Shown: one piece after another, positions 41,584 to 49,369 of the stretch | Layout of the letters: each line of letters opens with the position of its first letter | How positions within the stretch are numbered: position 1 is the first letter of the stretch | Origin: CAXTKD01 sp964244885 | Lineage (GTDB): Bacteria > Pseudomonadota > Alphaproteobacteria > Sphingomonadales > Sphingomonadaceae | Direction: 5' to 3' | DNA length: 64,000 bases | Assembly: GCA_964244885.1 (NCBI GenBank) | Contig: CAXTKD010000017.1 | Location: 3,146 to 67,145 of the forward strand | Program-made: the position numbers and the translations under genes | Notes under the pieces: generated by a model | What the model was told of the DNA's origin: nothing | The model's input: the letters and a program-made list of their open reading frames with translations, nothing else | The model's database searches: none

Positions 41584-43980
41584 ATGATCGAGACCTTTCG
41601 GCCGCGAGTGCGCAAGCGCGCCAGCGTCACCCTCATGGCGTGCGCATCGCTGCTGACCGCCTGCGGCGGCGGCGGCGGTGTCCAGTCGACCCCCGAGCCG
41701 CCGACCGCGCCGACACCCACGCCGACACCGACGCCAACTCCGACTCCGACTCCGACTCCGACGCCAACTCCGACGCCAACTCCGACGCCGACACCAACTC
41801 CGACTCCGACGCCCACGCCGACACCAACCCCGACGCCAACTCCGACACCCACGCCGCCGGCGGTAAACTACAACACCGCCGAATATCAGCGGTCGAACGG
41901 CGCGACATCGATGAGCGCGATCACCGCGTACAACGCCGGCGCGACCGGGGCGGGGGTGACCGTCGCGGTGGTCGACAGCGGCATCAATCCCGACCTCCCA
42001 GAGTTCGCGGGGCGGATCAGCCCGGCGAGCTTCGACGTCGCGGGCGACGGCAGCCGGGGAATCAGCGACGAGGACGGCCACGGCACCTCGATCGCCGGCG
42101 TGATCGCCGCCGCGAAGGACGATGTCGGAATCCAGGGCGTGGCGTTCGGCGCGACGATCCTGTCGCTCCGCACCGACGAGCCCGGCACCTGCGCCGAAGA
42201 GGACGGCTGCAGCCATTCGGACAACGACATCGCCCGCGCCGTCGACATCGCGACCACCAACAACGCCAAGGTGATCAACATCTCACTCGGCGGCTCGCCG
42301 GCCAGCCTGTCGCTCCGCAACGCCATCGCGCGCGCGACTCGCGCCGGCATCATCATCGTGATCTCGGCGGGCAACGAAAGCGATCCCAATCCCGATCCGC
42401 TCGCCCAGCTGGCGACCAACACCGCGATCTCGAATGGCCTGATCATCATCGCCGGCGCGAACGATTCGACGGGCACGATCGCCGACTTCAGCGACCGCGC
42501 CGGCAACAGCGCGGCCTATTATCTGAGCGCGCTCGGCGTCCGGGTGCGCTCGTTCGACCAGACCAACGGCGCCTTCCTGTTCAGCGGCACCTCCTATTCG
42601 GCGCCGAACGTCACCGGCGCGGTGGCGTTGCTGCGCCAGGCCTTCCCGACGATGACGGCGGCGCAGATCGTCAACCTGCTCTACACGACCGCGACCGACG
42701 CGGGCGACCCCGGCGTCGACGCGGTGTACGGCCACGGCATCCTGAACCTCACCAACGCCTTCCGGCCGCAGGGCGCGGCGTCGCTCGCCGGATCGGCGGT
42801 CCCCGTCTCGACGACCGACAACGCCGCGCTTGGCGCCGCCTTCGGCGACGGCGGGCAGGCGGGCGAATCGCTGAAGGGCGCGGTGATCCTCGACGGCTAT
42901 GGCCGCGCCTTCGCGATGGACCTCGCGCGGACGATCGCCGCGACTCCCGAGTCGCGCGTGCTGGCGAGCCTCGCCGATCGCTCGCTGTCGGGCGGCGGCG
43001 AAGCCGGGCCGGCGCGCTTCAGCGTCACGGTGACGCCCGCGACCTCGACGCGGCCATGGGTCGGAATCTCGCAGCAGGGACTCGACAATCACGCCGCCGA
43101 CAAGGACCGGCCGGTGCGCGGGCTGGTCAGCAGCGCCATGGGCGCCTCGGGCATCGTCGGGGCGGCCTTCGGCTACGCGCCGGAGACGCTGGCGGCGGCG
43201 GTCGGCGGCGGCTGGGGCCAGGGCAATTTCCTCGCCGCTGGGCATGGCGGCGACGACGCCGGCCTCAGCATGCGCGGCGGCAGCGCGCTCGCCTACGCCC
43301 GCCACGCCGGGCCGTGGATGCTGTCCTTCGCGGCGGGCCATGCGGCGGTCGACGATCCGCGCCCCGGCCGTGGCGACGCTGGCCAGGCCGACACGATGAC
43401 GCTGCGCGCCGAGCGCCGGCTGGGGCCAGTCAGCCTCGCCGCCGGCATCGCCGAGCTTCGCGAGAGCGACACCCTGCTCGGCAGCCGCGGCCCGGCGCTC
43501 GGCATCGCCGGCGCGACGAGCCGCTTCGCCAGCCTCGAGGCGCGCGCCGCGCTCGGCGGCGGCTGGAGCCTCGTCGGCAACGCGCGGACGGGCTGGACCC
43601 AGGCGCATCTCACCGCGGGAGCGATCGAGTCGGCCGGCACGATCCGAAGCAGCGGCTTCTCGGCGACGCTCTCCAAGGCCGGCGTGTTCGGCGGCGACCG
43701 CTTCGACCTCCGGGTCGCGCAGCCGCTCCGCGTCGACCGCGCGGCGGCGCGCTTCTCGCTGCCCGTCAGCTACGATTACGCCACCCTGTCGACGGGTTTC
43801 GAGGACCGCACGGTCAACCTCGCGCCGTCGGGCCGCGAGATCGACGCGGAGGCGGTCTATGCCGCGAGCGTCCTCGGCGGCGACCTCGGCGCGCACCTGT
43901 TCTGGCGGCGCGAGCCCGGCCACGTGCTGACGCGCGATCCCGATGTCGGCGCGGCGCTCACGTTCGCGGTCGGGTTTTAG
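41584..43980 (+). CDS. Subtilisin-like (S8) autotransporter with Pro-Thr repeat, lipoprotein
   Basis: A 798-residue secreted serine protease. ATG 41584 follows AAGGGGG; a TTG directly before it is less likely. The signal ends in a lipobox (SLLTACGGGG). Residues about 38-92 are an uninterrupted Pro-Thr repeat acting as a spacer. The S8 domain has D131 (VAVVDSGINPD), H166 (DEDGHGTSIAGVI) and S337 (FSGTSYSAPNVTGAVALL), so the triad is complete. The C-terminal part (about 520-798) is an autotransporter beta-barrel (FSLPVSYDYATLSTGFEDR, DVGAALTFAVGF). This predicts an enzyme displayed or released at the outer membrane. Confidence 0.93.
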   Translation: MIETFRPRVRKRASVTLMACASLLTACGGGGGVQSTPEPPTAPTPTPTPTPTPTPTPTPTPTPTPTPTPTPTPTPTPTPTPTPTPTPTPTPPAVNYNTAEYQRSNGATSMSAITAYNAGATGAGVTVAVVDSGINPDLPEFAGRISPASFDVAGDGSRGISDEDGHGTSIAGVIAAAKDDVGIQGVAFGATILSLRTDEPGTCAEEDGCSHSDNDIARAVDIATTNNAKVINISLGGSPASLSLRNAIARATRAGIIIVISAGNESDPNPDPLAQLATNTAISNGLIIIAGANDSTGTIADFSDRAGNSAAYYLSALGVRVRSFDQTNGAFLFSGTSYSAPNVTGAVALLRQAFPTMTAAQIVNLLYTTATDAGDPGVDAVYGHGILNLTNAFRPQGAASLAGSAVPVSTTDNAALGAAFGDGGQAGESLKGAVILDGYGRAFAMDLARTIAATPESRVLASLADRSLSGGGEAGPARFSVTVTPATSTRPWVGISQQGLDNHAADKDRPVRGLVSSAMGASGIVGAAFGYAPETLAAAVGGGWGQGNFLAAGHGGDDAGLSMRGGSALAYARHAGPWMLSFAAGHAAVDDPRPGRGDAGQADTMTLRAERRLGPVSLAAGIAELRESDTLLGSRGPALGIAGATSRFASLEARAALGGGWSLVGNARTGWTQAHLTAGAIESAGTIRSSGFSATLSKAGVFGGDRFDLRVAQPLRVDRAAARFSLPVSYDYATLSTGFEDRTVNLAPSGREIDAEAVYAASVLGGDLGAHLFWRREPGHVLTRDPDVGAALTFAVGF
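41704..41852 (+). repeat. Hexanucleotide-unit coding repeat (Pro-Thr tract)
   Basis: About 24 tandem six-base units of the form CCN-ACN encode (Pro-Thr)n within the S8 autotransporter. Third-position variation shows that units have drifted. Because units are six bases long, gain or loss keeps the frame and changes only spacer length. Confidence 0.9.
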
Positions 43981-44000
43981 ACCACACAGCTTACTCTGAG

Positions 44001-44021
44001 CCGCTCATCCCGAGCGGTTTT
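44001..44021 (+). terminator. Intrinsic terminator after the S8 autotransporter gene
   Basis: Stem CCGCTC/GAGCGG (44001-44006 with 44012-44017) with loop ATCCC is followed by TTTT. It lies 20 bases after the stop codon and separates the protease from the flippase gene. Confidence 0.7.
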
Positions 44022-44093
44022 GGAGGTGCCCACCAGCCGCACGTTAGAATTGTGCATCGCGGCACGAAGGCTGTAAGCCTCACGCTACCGACG

Positions 44094-45590
44094 ATGCAGC
44101 CCCCCGCACCGCCCTCGCCCGAAACGCCGCCGCATATCCCCGATGCCTCGGGCGATGTCGCCGCGCTGGCGCGTGGCGGACGGACCAATTTCTTCGGCTT
44201 CCTGCTCCGCCTGATGGCGCGGCTGCCCTTCCTGTTCATCGCCGGGCAGCTCTATGGCGCGGCGACGCTGGGGCGCTTCGCCTATGCGACGCTGGTCGTC
44301 GAGCTGGTGGCGCTGCTCGCGACGCTCGGGCTGAAACGCGGCATCGCGGTGGCGCTGGCGAAGAGCGAGCATGAGGCGCATGTCGTGTGGGACGCGCTGC
44401 TGCTGGCGATGGCGTCGGCGGCGATCGGCGCGGCGCTGCTCGCGACCTTTCCCGAGATCGTGTTCCCCAACAGCTTCGTCACCGGCATGGACCGGGCGTT
44501 TCCGCTGGTCGCGCTGGCGCTCGCGGGCTCGGACGTGGCGCTCGCGGCGCTGGCGTTTCGCGGCAACATCGCCGCGACGGTGCGCGCCCGCTCGCTGGTC
44601 GAGCCCTGGGTGCTGACGATCGTCGCGGCGGCGCTGGCGTTCACGCATTTCAAGCGCGACGGGCTGATCATCGCCTATGCGGTGTCGATGGCGGCGGCGC
44701 TCTTGGCCTCGCTCTGGCCGTGCGTCCGCGAGTTCGGGCTGCCGCACGGCTGGCGTCCGCATCCCGACAAGATCGCCCGGCTGGCGCGCGAGAACGTCGC
44801 GCTGGCGGGCGCCGATGCGATCGAATGGGGCACGCGGCGACTGGACCTGTTCGTGCTCGGCATCTTCGCGACGCCGGCAGCGGTTGGCATCTATTATGTC
44901 GCGCAGCAGGTCGCCTCACTGCCGCAGAAACTGAAGACCAGCTTCGATCCCGTCCTCGGCCCGATGCTGTCGCGCAGCCTCGTCGCGGGCGACCGGCCGG
45001 CGATGGCGGGGCATGTGCGGCAGGTCGGCTTCTGGGTGATCGGCGCGCAGCTCTGCGTCGCGCTGGCGCTCGGCATCCCCGGCGAGGCCGTGCTGCGCCT
45101 CGTCGGCCACGAGTTCGCCGGCGGCGAGACCGTGGTCGCGGTGCTGCTCGCCGCCGAAGTGCTGGCGGCGACCGCCGCGGTGAGCGAGGCGGCGCTGGTC
45201 TACACCAGTCCCGCGCGCAACCTGTGGCTGTCGATTATCGCGATCGCCACCGAAGGCGCGCTGGCGCTGGCGTTGGTACCGCTGCTGGCGACACGCGGGC
45301 CGATGCCGGCGGGGCTGGGCGCCGCGCTGGCGCTGGCGACCGCGCTGACCTTGGGATCGGTGCTGAAGTCGCGGCGGCTCCACAAGGACCTGGGCGCGCG
45401 GGTGGCGGGCCTGCGCTGGGCGCTGCTCTCGGCGACCGCCGGCGCGCTGGCGCTGGCGCTGCCGATCCGCGCACTGCCCGACCTGTGGCAGCTCGTGCTC
45501 GGCATCCCCGCGGTGATGCTGGTCTACGGCGTCATCCTGTGGCGCTGGGGCCTGAAGCCCGAGGATCGGGTGCTGTTCAAGCGCGCGTAG
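44094..45590 (+). CDS. Polysaccharide flippase-like multi-helix membrane protein (MOP superfamily)
   Basis: A 498-residue membrane protein with about 12-14 predicted helices, of the Wzx/oligosaccharide-flippase group. Segments include FGFLLRLMARLPFLFIAGQLYGAATLGRFAYAT at the start (cut as LPFLFIAGQLYGAATLGRFA), ALLATLGLKRGIAVALAKSE, RRLDLFVLGIFATPAAVGIYYVAQQVASLPQKLKTSFDPVLGP (cut as RRLDLFVLGIFATPAAVGIY), and a C-terminal helix VMLVYGVILWRWGLK. ATG 44094 is chosen; a GTG 41 bases upstream is possible. It probably exports lipid-linked saccharide. No glycosyltransferase cluster is nearby, so it is isolated. Confidence 0.85.
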   Translation: MQPPAPPSPETPPHIPDASGDVAALARGGRTNFFGFLLRLMARLPFLFIAGQLYGAATLGRFAYATLVVELVALLATLGLKRGIAVALAKSEHEAHVVWDALLLAMASAAIGAALLATFPEIVFPNSFVTGMDRAFPLVALALAGSDVALAALAFRGNIAATVRARSLVEPWVLTIVAAALAFTHFKRDGLIIAYAVSMAAALLASLWPCVREFGLPHGWRPHPDKIARLARENVALAGADAIEWGTRRLDLFVLGIFATPAAVGIYYVAQQVASLPQKLKTSFDPVLGPMLSRSLVAGDRPAMAGHVRQVGFWVIGAQLCVALALGIPGEAVLRLVGHEFAGGETVVAVLLAAEVLAATAAVSEAALVYTSPARNLWLSIIAIATEGALALALVPLLATRGPMPAGLGAALALATALTLGSVLKSRRLHKDLGARVAGLRWALLSATAGALALALPIRALPDLWQLVLGIPAVMLVYGVILWRWGLKPEDRVLFKRA

Positions 45591-45778
45591 CCGCTCGATT
45601 CGGCGAAGCCGAACGCGGAAATAGCCCGAACGAAAGTCTGCATCGCAGCCTCCTTCGGTTGACGATTCCGGCGATTTGTGCGATCTAGAAGCTGTCAAGC
45701 GGGCCTAGACTGACGGCGCACAAACGCCGGAATCATTAGGTTCACGGGAGGGCCAGCCGTCAGGTTGGCCCTTTCTCG
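45591..45778. other. Non-coding stretch with inverted repeat and hairpin at islet edge
   Basis: This 188-base stretch has an imperfect inverted repeat: GATTCCGGCGATTTGTGCG at 45664-45682 against 45717-45734, differing by one unpaired base. It ends in a terminator-like hairpin at 45749-45780. A TTGACG (45659) with 17 bases to GATCTA is a weak plus-strand promoter candidate. A small RNA is possible but unsupported. Confidence 0.4.
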
Positions 45779-45780
45779 TT
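45749..45780 (+). terminator. Terminator-like hairpin between flippase and HARE-HTH gene
   Basis: Stem AGGGCCA (45749-45755) with TGGCCCT (45766-45772) around a ten-base loop is followed by TTTCTCGTT on the plus strand. It would end the flippase transcript and abuts the stop of the convergent gene. Confidence 0.6.
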
Positions 45781-46261
45781 AAAACGGCGGATCGTCGTCT
45801 AGGTCGTCATCGAAGTTGCCGCCGAACTGTTTAGTTGTTGCCGGGCGAGCGCCGAAACCAGACGGGGGCTCGGACTCGGCTTGCGCCTCTGCCGTATGCC
45901 CTAGTTCTATCAGCCCGTAAGTGTTCGGAGCGGGCCGCGTGAATACCTCCTCGCGTCGAACATAAGCCGCAAGAGAGCCGGTTAGCGAAGCCTTCGCGTC
46001 GTCCGATTTGCCAATTGCCTTCAGCAGTTCATTCACGTGCAACGGACAGCCCGCTTGTTTGATCGCGTCTCTCGCCTGCGCTGTCATGCTTCCCGCTTTC
46101 GGCTCGGTTTCCGTCTCGGGGCTGGCATCCTTGCCCAGCTCTTTCAGAATGTCGTTGAGCGCGTGAACATAGATCCGCGCCGACCGCAATTTATCCTCAA
46201 GAGACTGGACCTCTGCCTCCTTCTTCCGAAGCTTGGCCTCGATCACACTTTTTTCGCTCAC
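45779..46261 (-). CDS. HARE-HTH-like putative DNA-binding protein
   Basis: A 160-residue protein. GTG 46261 is chosen because AAGGAG lies seven bases upstream and a longer frame would run into the divergent gene. Residues about 1-50 form a charged coiled coil (KLRKKEAEVQSLEDKLRSAR). Residues about 60-125 resemble the HARE-HTH winged helix (SMTAQARDAIKQAGCPLHVNELLKAIGK; LAAYVRREEVFTRPAPNTYGL), a fold associated with restriction and chromatin proteins. The tail is acidic (FDDDLDDDPPF). It is divergent from dinD with 63 bases between and could regulate it. GC is lower than in the flanks. Confidence 0.7.
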   Translation of the reverse strand: MSEKSVIEAKLRKKEAEVQSLEDKLRSARIYVHALNDILKELGKDASPETETEPKAGSMTAQARDAIKQAGCPLHVNELLKAIGKSDDAKASLTGSLAAYVRREEVFTRPAPNTYGLIELGHTAEAQAESEPPSGFGARPATTKQFGGNFDDDLDDDPPF

Positions 46262-46324
46262 GATTCGACTCCTTGTGTCGCACACTGTATGTGATAGGAA
46301 TGATCGTCGCACAAGGGGCGTGCA
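46262..46324. promoter_or_regulatory. Divergent promoter of the HARE-HTH and dinD genes
   Basis: These 63 bases contain ribosome sites for both genes (CTCCTT at 46269-46274 and AAGGGG at 46313-46318) around an AT-richer core, CACACTGTATGTGATAGG. I found no GTTC-N7-GTTC LexA box of the alphaproteobacterial type, despite dinD being SOS-controlled in E. coli. Confidence 0.45.
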
Positions 46325-47173
46325 GTGAGTGAAGAACTTGTCGTCACACTTGATCGCCACACGATGGACGCGTTGGAGGCCGCGAAACACGTGTCCAGTG
46401 AGGGTGCTGAGTACTGGCTAGGCCGCGAGATTCGCCCGCTGCTTGGGTACAAGCGGTGGGAGAACTTCGGCGCGGCGATAGAGAGGGCGCGTGAGGCTAT
46501 GCGCGGCTCTGGCATCGACCCGTCACAGCAGATACTTGAAACCACGAAGCTGGTGAGACGAGGAATCGGCGCCGCACAGCCTTCTGCCGACTATTTTCTA
46601 TCTCGGGGCGCCACATACCTCATCGCGATGAACAGCGATCCCTCAAAGCCAGAGGTGTCAAACGCGCAGACCTATTTCGCGAGCCAAGCCCGTAATGCCG
46701 AACTAGCGGATCATAGCGCGGCCGACCTAAAGCGGCTGAAAAATCGGGATCGCGTAAAAGACGCTGTCAAGCGCGTGAACGACGTTGCGAAAGACGTTGG
46801 GGTCACGCGCTACGGCCTTTTTACCGACGCCGGCTGGAAGGGCTTTTATGGCATGTCAGTTAAGCAGGTGGCCGAACTGAAAGGCTTGCCGGAGGGCGAG
46901 CACATCTTCGACCGCGCTGGCAACCTAGAACTGACAGGCAATGCCTTTCGGATGGAGTTGACGGCTGAAAGCCTCGCCCAGCAACCGAGTGGTGGCGAAG
47001 CGCGGGCTATCAGAGTCAACCGCGAGATCGGCGAGCGGGTGCGCAAAACGATGGTTGATGAAATTGGCCACGGGCCTGAAAAGCTGGCGTTGGAGGCGGA
47101 GACGATCAAGGCAGTCAAAGCGCGTCTGGCGCGACGGCCTGAGAAGGCGCTAACGCACCGCGCCGAGGAGTGA
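46325..47173 (+). CDS. dinD: DinD homologue (DNA damage-inducible protein D)
   Basis: A 282-residue protein similar along its length to E. coli DinD. It opens with the same helix-loop arrangement (GAEYWLGREIRPLLGYKRWENF, AIERAREAMRGSGID, ILETTKLVRRG), then DYFLSRGATYLIAMNSDPSKPEV, AQTYFASQARNAELAD, GLFTDAGWKGFYGMSV and GEHIFDRAGNLELTGNAFRMEL. GTG 46325 follows AAGGGG. DinD binds RecA filaments and inhibits strand exchange in E. coli; the same role is inferred here. Codon use and GC differ from neighbours, a sign of transfer. Confidence 0.85.
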   Translation: MSEELVVTLDRHTMDALEAAKHVSSEGAEYWLGREIRPLLGYKRWENFGAAIERAREAMRGSGIDPSQQILETTKLVRRGIGAAQPSADYFLSRGATYLIAMNSDPSKPEVSNAQTYFASQARNAELADHSAADLKRLKNRDRVKDAVKRVNDVAKDVGVTRYGLFTDAGWKGFYGMSVKQVAELKGLPEGEHIFDRAGNLELTGNAFRMELTAESLAQQPSGGEARAIRVNREIGERVRKTMVDEIGHGPEKLALEAETIKAVKARLARRPEKALTHRAEE

Positions 47174-47188
47174 AGGAGTGAGGGCAAC

Positions 47189-47515
47189 ATGATCGCACTA
47201 CGAGCGATAATCGCCGCGACCTTAATTGCGCTCGCCGGATGCGATCAATTTGAGCGATCTCCGCCGCCCGTGGCCCCTGTAGACCGGTATCGTATCGTCG
47301 CAATACCATATGAGCGGCCAATGCTGATCGACACGCAAACCGGCAAAACATGGGTCAACGCGAGACTCTCTGACATGCACAACCGCATGGTATGGGTCTA
47401 CGTCACGCGTCTTGATGACAAGAAGGCGGTCAGGGATTTCATCGCCTACAAAGGGTCAACCCCGCCCGCAAAGGATGCGAAAGTTATCGAGTGGAAAGAC
47501 TTGCCTGCGAAATGA
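47189..47515 (+). CDS. Small lipoprotein of unknown function
   Basis: A 108-residue predicted lipoprotein. Signal peptide IALRAIIAATLIALAGCDQF has a clear lipobox (LAGC). The mature part is short and beta-rich: DRYRIVAIPYERPMLIDTQTGKTWVNARL (cut as RPMLIDTQTGKTWVNA), MVWVYVTRLDDKKA and KVIEWKDLPAK. DTQTGKTW is a motif often found in small bacterial envelope proteins. It lies 15 bases after dinD on the same strand and shares its lower GC; there is no obvious link in function. Confidence 0.7.
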   Translation: MIALRAIIAATLIALAGCDQFERSPPPVAPVDRYRIVAIPYERPMLIDTQTGKTWVNARLSDMHNRMVWVYVTRLDDKKAVRDFIAYKGSTPPAKDAKVIEWKDLPAK

Positions 47516-47538
47516 CTGGGTCGCCCACGTATATAAGT

Positions 47539-47630
47539 CCCTTCAGGGGAGGGGTAGGGGTGGGGTTTTGAGCGGGCTTGCAACGCCGCCGCTCGACGCC
47601 CTGCGCCCGCCCCACCCTTAAGGGGAGGGG
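47539..47630. repeat. Palindromic intergenic repeat, family A (copy 2, degenerate)
   Basis: Arms 47539-47565 and 47607-47630 share the GGGGAGGGG and CCCCACCC core of the 8690 element but are less perfect. It lies between convergent genes at the edge of the lower-GC islet. Confidence 0.7.
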
Positions 47631-47633
47631 CGG

Positions 47634-48035
47634 TCAGGCGCTGTGGCTCGGCTTCGTCTTCGTCCCCCACGGCCCGGTCAGATCTTCCATCGTCAGGTCG
47701 ATCGCCTCGACCTCCAGCCGGAGCGAGGTGCCGGCGGCGAAGTCGAGCACCAGCGTTTCGCCGTCCACCCGGATCGCCAGCAGGTCGAGCACCATCTGGT
47801 CGGAGGTCGGCCAGTTGCGGCGCTGCGCCCTGGTGACGCTGCCGATGCGGAGGCCGGCGCGCGAGCGGCTGCGCGCCTTCGCCTCCCAGCGATAGCGGTT
47901 TGCGACCAGCGCGACGACATGGCTCCGCGCATCGAACGCGACATCGCCGACGCGCACCGCGGCGTCCTGCATCAGCGCCGAGACGACCTTCAGATCCTCC
48001 TCGTCGACGGCGAGGAGGTGGAGCTGCTCAGCCAT
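47634..48035 (-). CDS. DUF2948 family protein
   Basis: A 133-residue protein of the alphaproteobacterial DUF2948 family, usually found beside murA. Motifs: LHLLAVDEEDLKVVSALMQDAAVRVGD (cut as LKVVSALMQDAAVRVGD), NRYRWEAKARSRSRAGLRIGSV, VLDLLAIRVDGETLVLDFA and LRLEVEAIDLTMEDLTGPW. No catalytic residues or signal peptide are evident. It overlaps murA by eight bases, so it is co-translated. Function unknown. Confidence 0.9.
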   Translation of the reverse strand: MAEQLHLLAVDEEDLKVVSALMQDAAVRVGDVAFDARSHVVALVANRYRWEAKARSRSRAGLRIGSVTRAQRRNWPTSDQMVLDLLAIRVDGETLVLDFAAGTSLRLEVEAIDLTMEDLTGPWGTKTKPSHSA

Positions 48036-49308
48036 CGGACACGCGCTCGATATCCGCGCCGACGCCCGACAATTTCTCCTCGAGCCGCTCGTAGCCGCGG
48101 TCGAGGTGATAGACCCGGTTGACCACCGTCTCGCCCTTCGCCGCGAGGCCAGCGAGGACGAGGCTCATCGAAGCGCGAAGGTCGGTCGCCATCACCTGCG
48201 CGCCGGTGAGGCCCGAAACGCCGCGCACCACCGCCGAGCGGCCCCGCACGGTGATGTCGGCGCCCATCCGCGCCAGCTCGGGCACGTGCATGTAGCGGTT
48301 CTCGAAGATCGTCTCGGTCAGCATCGAGGTCGAGGAGCCGAGCGCCAGCATCGCCATGAACTGCGCCTGCATGTCGGTCGGGAAGCCCGGATAGGGCTGG
48401 GTCGTGACGTCGATCCCGGCGAGCGGACCGGAGGCCGAGATGCGCAGGCCCTCGATGGTCCGCTGGACCGAGACTCCGGCCTCGATCAGCTTGTCGATGA
48501 TCGCGCCCATCTCCTCGGCGCGCGCGCCCACCAGCGTCAGGTCGCCGCCGGTGATCGCGGCGGCGCAGGCGTAGGAGCCCGCCTCGATCCGGTCGGGCAT
48601 GACCGCGTAGGTCGCGCCGTGCAGGCGGTCGACGCCCTGGACGGTCAGGTGCTCGGTTCCGATGCCGTCGATCTTGGCGCCCATCGCCACCAGCAGGCGG
48701 CAGAGGTCGACGATCTCGGGCTCGCGCGCCGCGTTCTCGATCACCGACTCGCCCTTGGCGAGGACGGCGGCCATCAGCACGTTCTCGGTCGCGCCGACCG
48801 AGACGGTGGAGAAGGAGACGCGGCCGCCCTTCAACCCGCCCTTGGCGCTCGCCTTCACGTATCCCGAGGCGATCTCGATCTCGGCCCCGAGGTGCTCCAG
48901 TCCCTTCAGGTGCAGGTCGATCGGCCGGTTGCCGATCGCGCATCCGCCGGGCAGCGACACCGTCGCCTCCCCGGCGCGCGCCATCAGCGGGCCGAGCACG
49001 AGGATCGAGGCGCGCATCTTGCGGACGATATCGTAGGGCGCGGTGGTCGACGCGATACGGTTGGCGCGAAGCGTCATGACGCGGCCGAACTCGCCGGCGC
49101 GCGCACCCTCGATCATCGTCGAGACTCCGTGGCCATTGAGCAGATGCCCGAAGGTGTCGACATCGGCGAGGCGCGGCAGGTTGCGCAGCGTCAGCGGCTC
49201 GTCGGTCAGGAGCGCGCAGGGCATCAGCGTGAGCGCGGCGTTCTTGGCGCCCGAGATGTGGAGGCGGCCGGACAGGCGCTTGCCGCCGCGAATGACGATC
49301 TGATCCAT
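48028..49308 (-). CDS. murA: UDP-N-acetylglucosamine 1-carboxyvinyltransferase
   Basis: MurA transfers enolpyruvate to UDP-GlcNAc, first committed step of peptidoglycan synthesis; 426 residues. Motifs: IVIRGGKRLSGRLHISGAKNAALTLMP (cut as GRLHISGAKNAALTLM), MRASILVLGPLMARAG, SLPGGCAIGNRPIDLHL with the catalytic, fosfomycin-reactive Cys, MPDRIEAGSYACAAAIT, and GLTGAQVMATDLRAS. All key residues are present. Followed by the DUF2948 gene. Confidence 0.98.
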   Translation of the reverse strand: MDQIVIRGGKRLSGRLHISGAKNAALTLMPCALLTDEPLTLRNLPRLADVDTFGHLLNGHGVSTMIEGARAGEFGRVMTLRANRIASTTAPYDIVRKMRASILVLGPLMARAGEATVSLPGGCAIGNRPIDLHLKGLEHLGAEIEIASGYVKASAKGGLKGGRVSFSTVSVGATENVLMAAVLAKGESVIENAAREPEIVDLCRLLVAMGAKIDGIGTEHLTVQGVDRLHGATYAVMPDRIEAGSYACAAAITGGDLTLVGARAEEMGAIIDKLIEAGVSVQRTIEGLRISASGPLAGIDVTTQPYPGFPTDMQAQFMAMLALGSSTSMLTETIFENRYMHVPELARMGADITVRGRSAVVRGVSGLTGAQVMATDLRASMSLVLAGLAAKGETVVNRVYHLDRGYERLEEKLSGVGADIERVSDG

Positions 49309-49369
49309 GGCGTCTGCCCTAGCGCGCTTCTCGCGGCACGGGAACCGCCATCGGCGCTGTCGAGCGGGT

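Noticed and set aside
41547..41852. A Val-Gly repeat protein on the minus strand
   Set aside because: It is the reverse reading of the Pro-Thr tract; a repeat of this kind is open in several frames by composition.
45664..45734. Integron attC-like site
   Set aside because: The inverted repeat has one unpaired base, as attC sites do, but lacks the RYYYAAC and GTTRRRY ends, and there is no integrase or cassette array.
46262..46324. LexA box before dinD
   Set aside because: No GTTC-N7-GTTC or similar pair was found in the gap.
45779..47515. Prophage remnant
   Set aside because: No integrase, phage structural gene, tRNA target or direct att repeats are seen; only the base composition and DinD hint at transfer.
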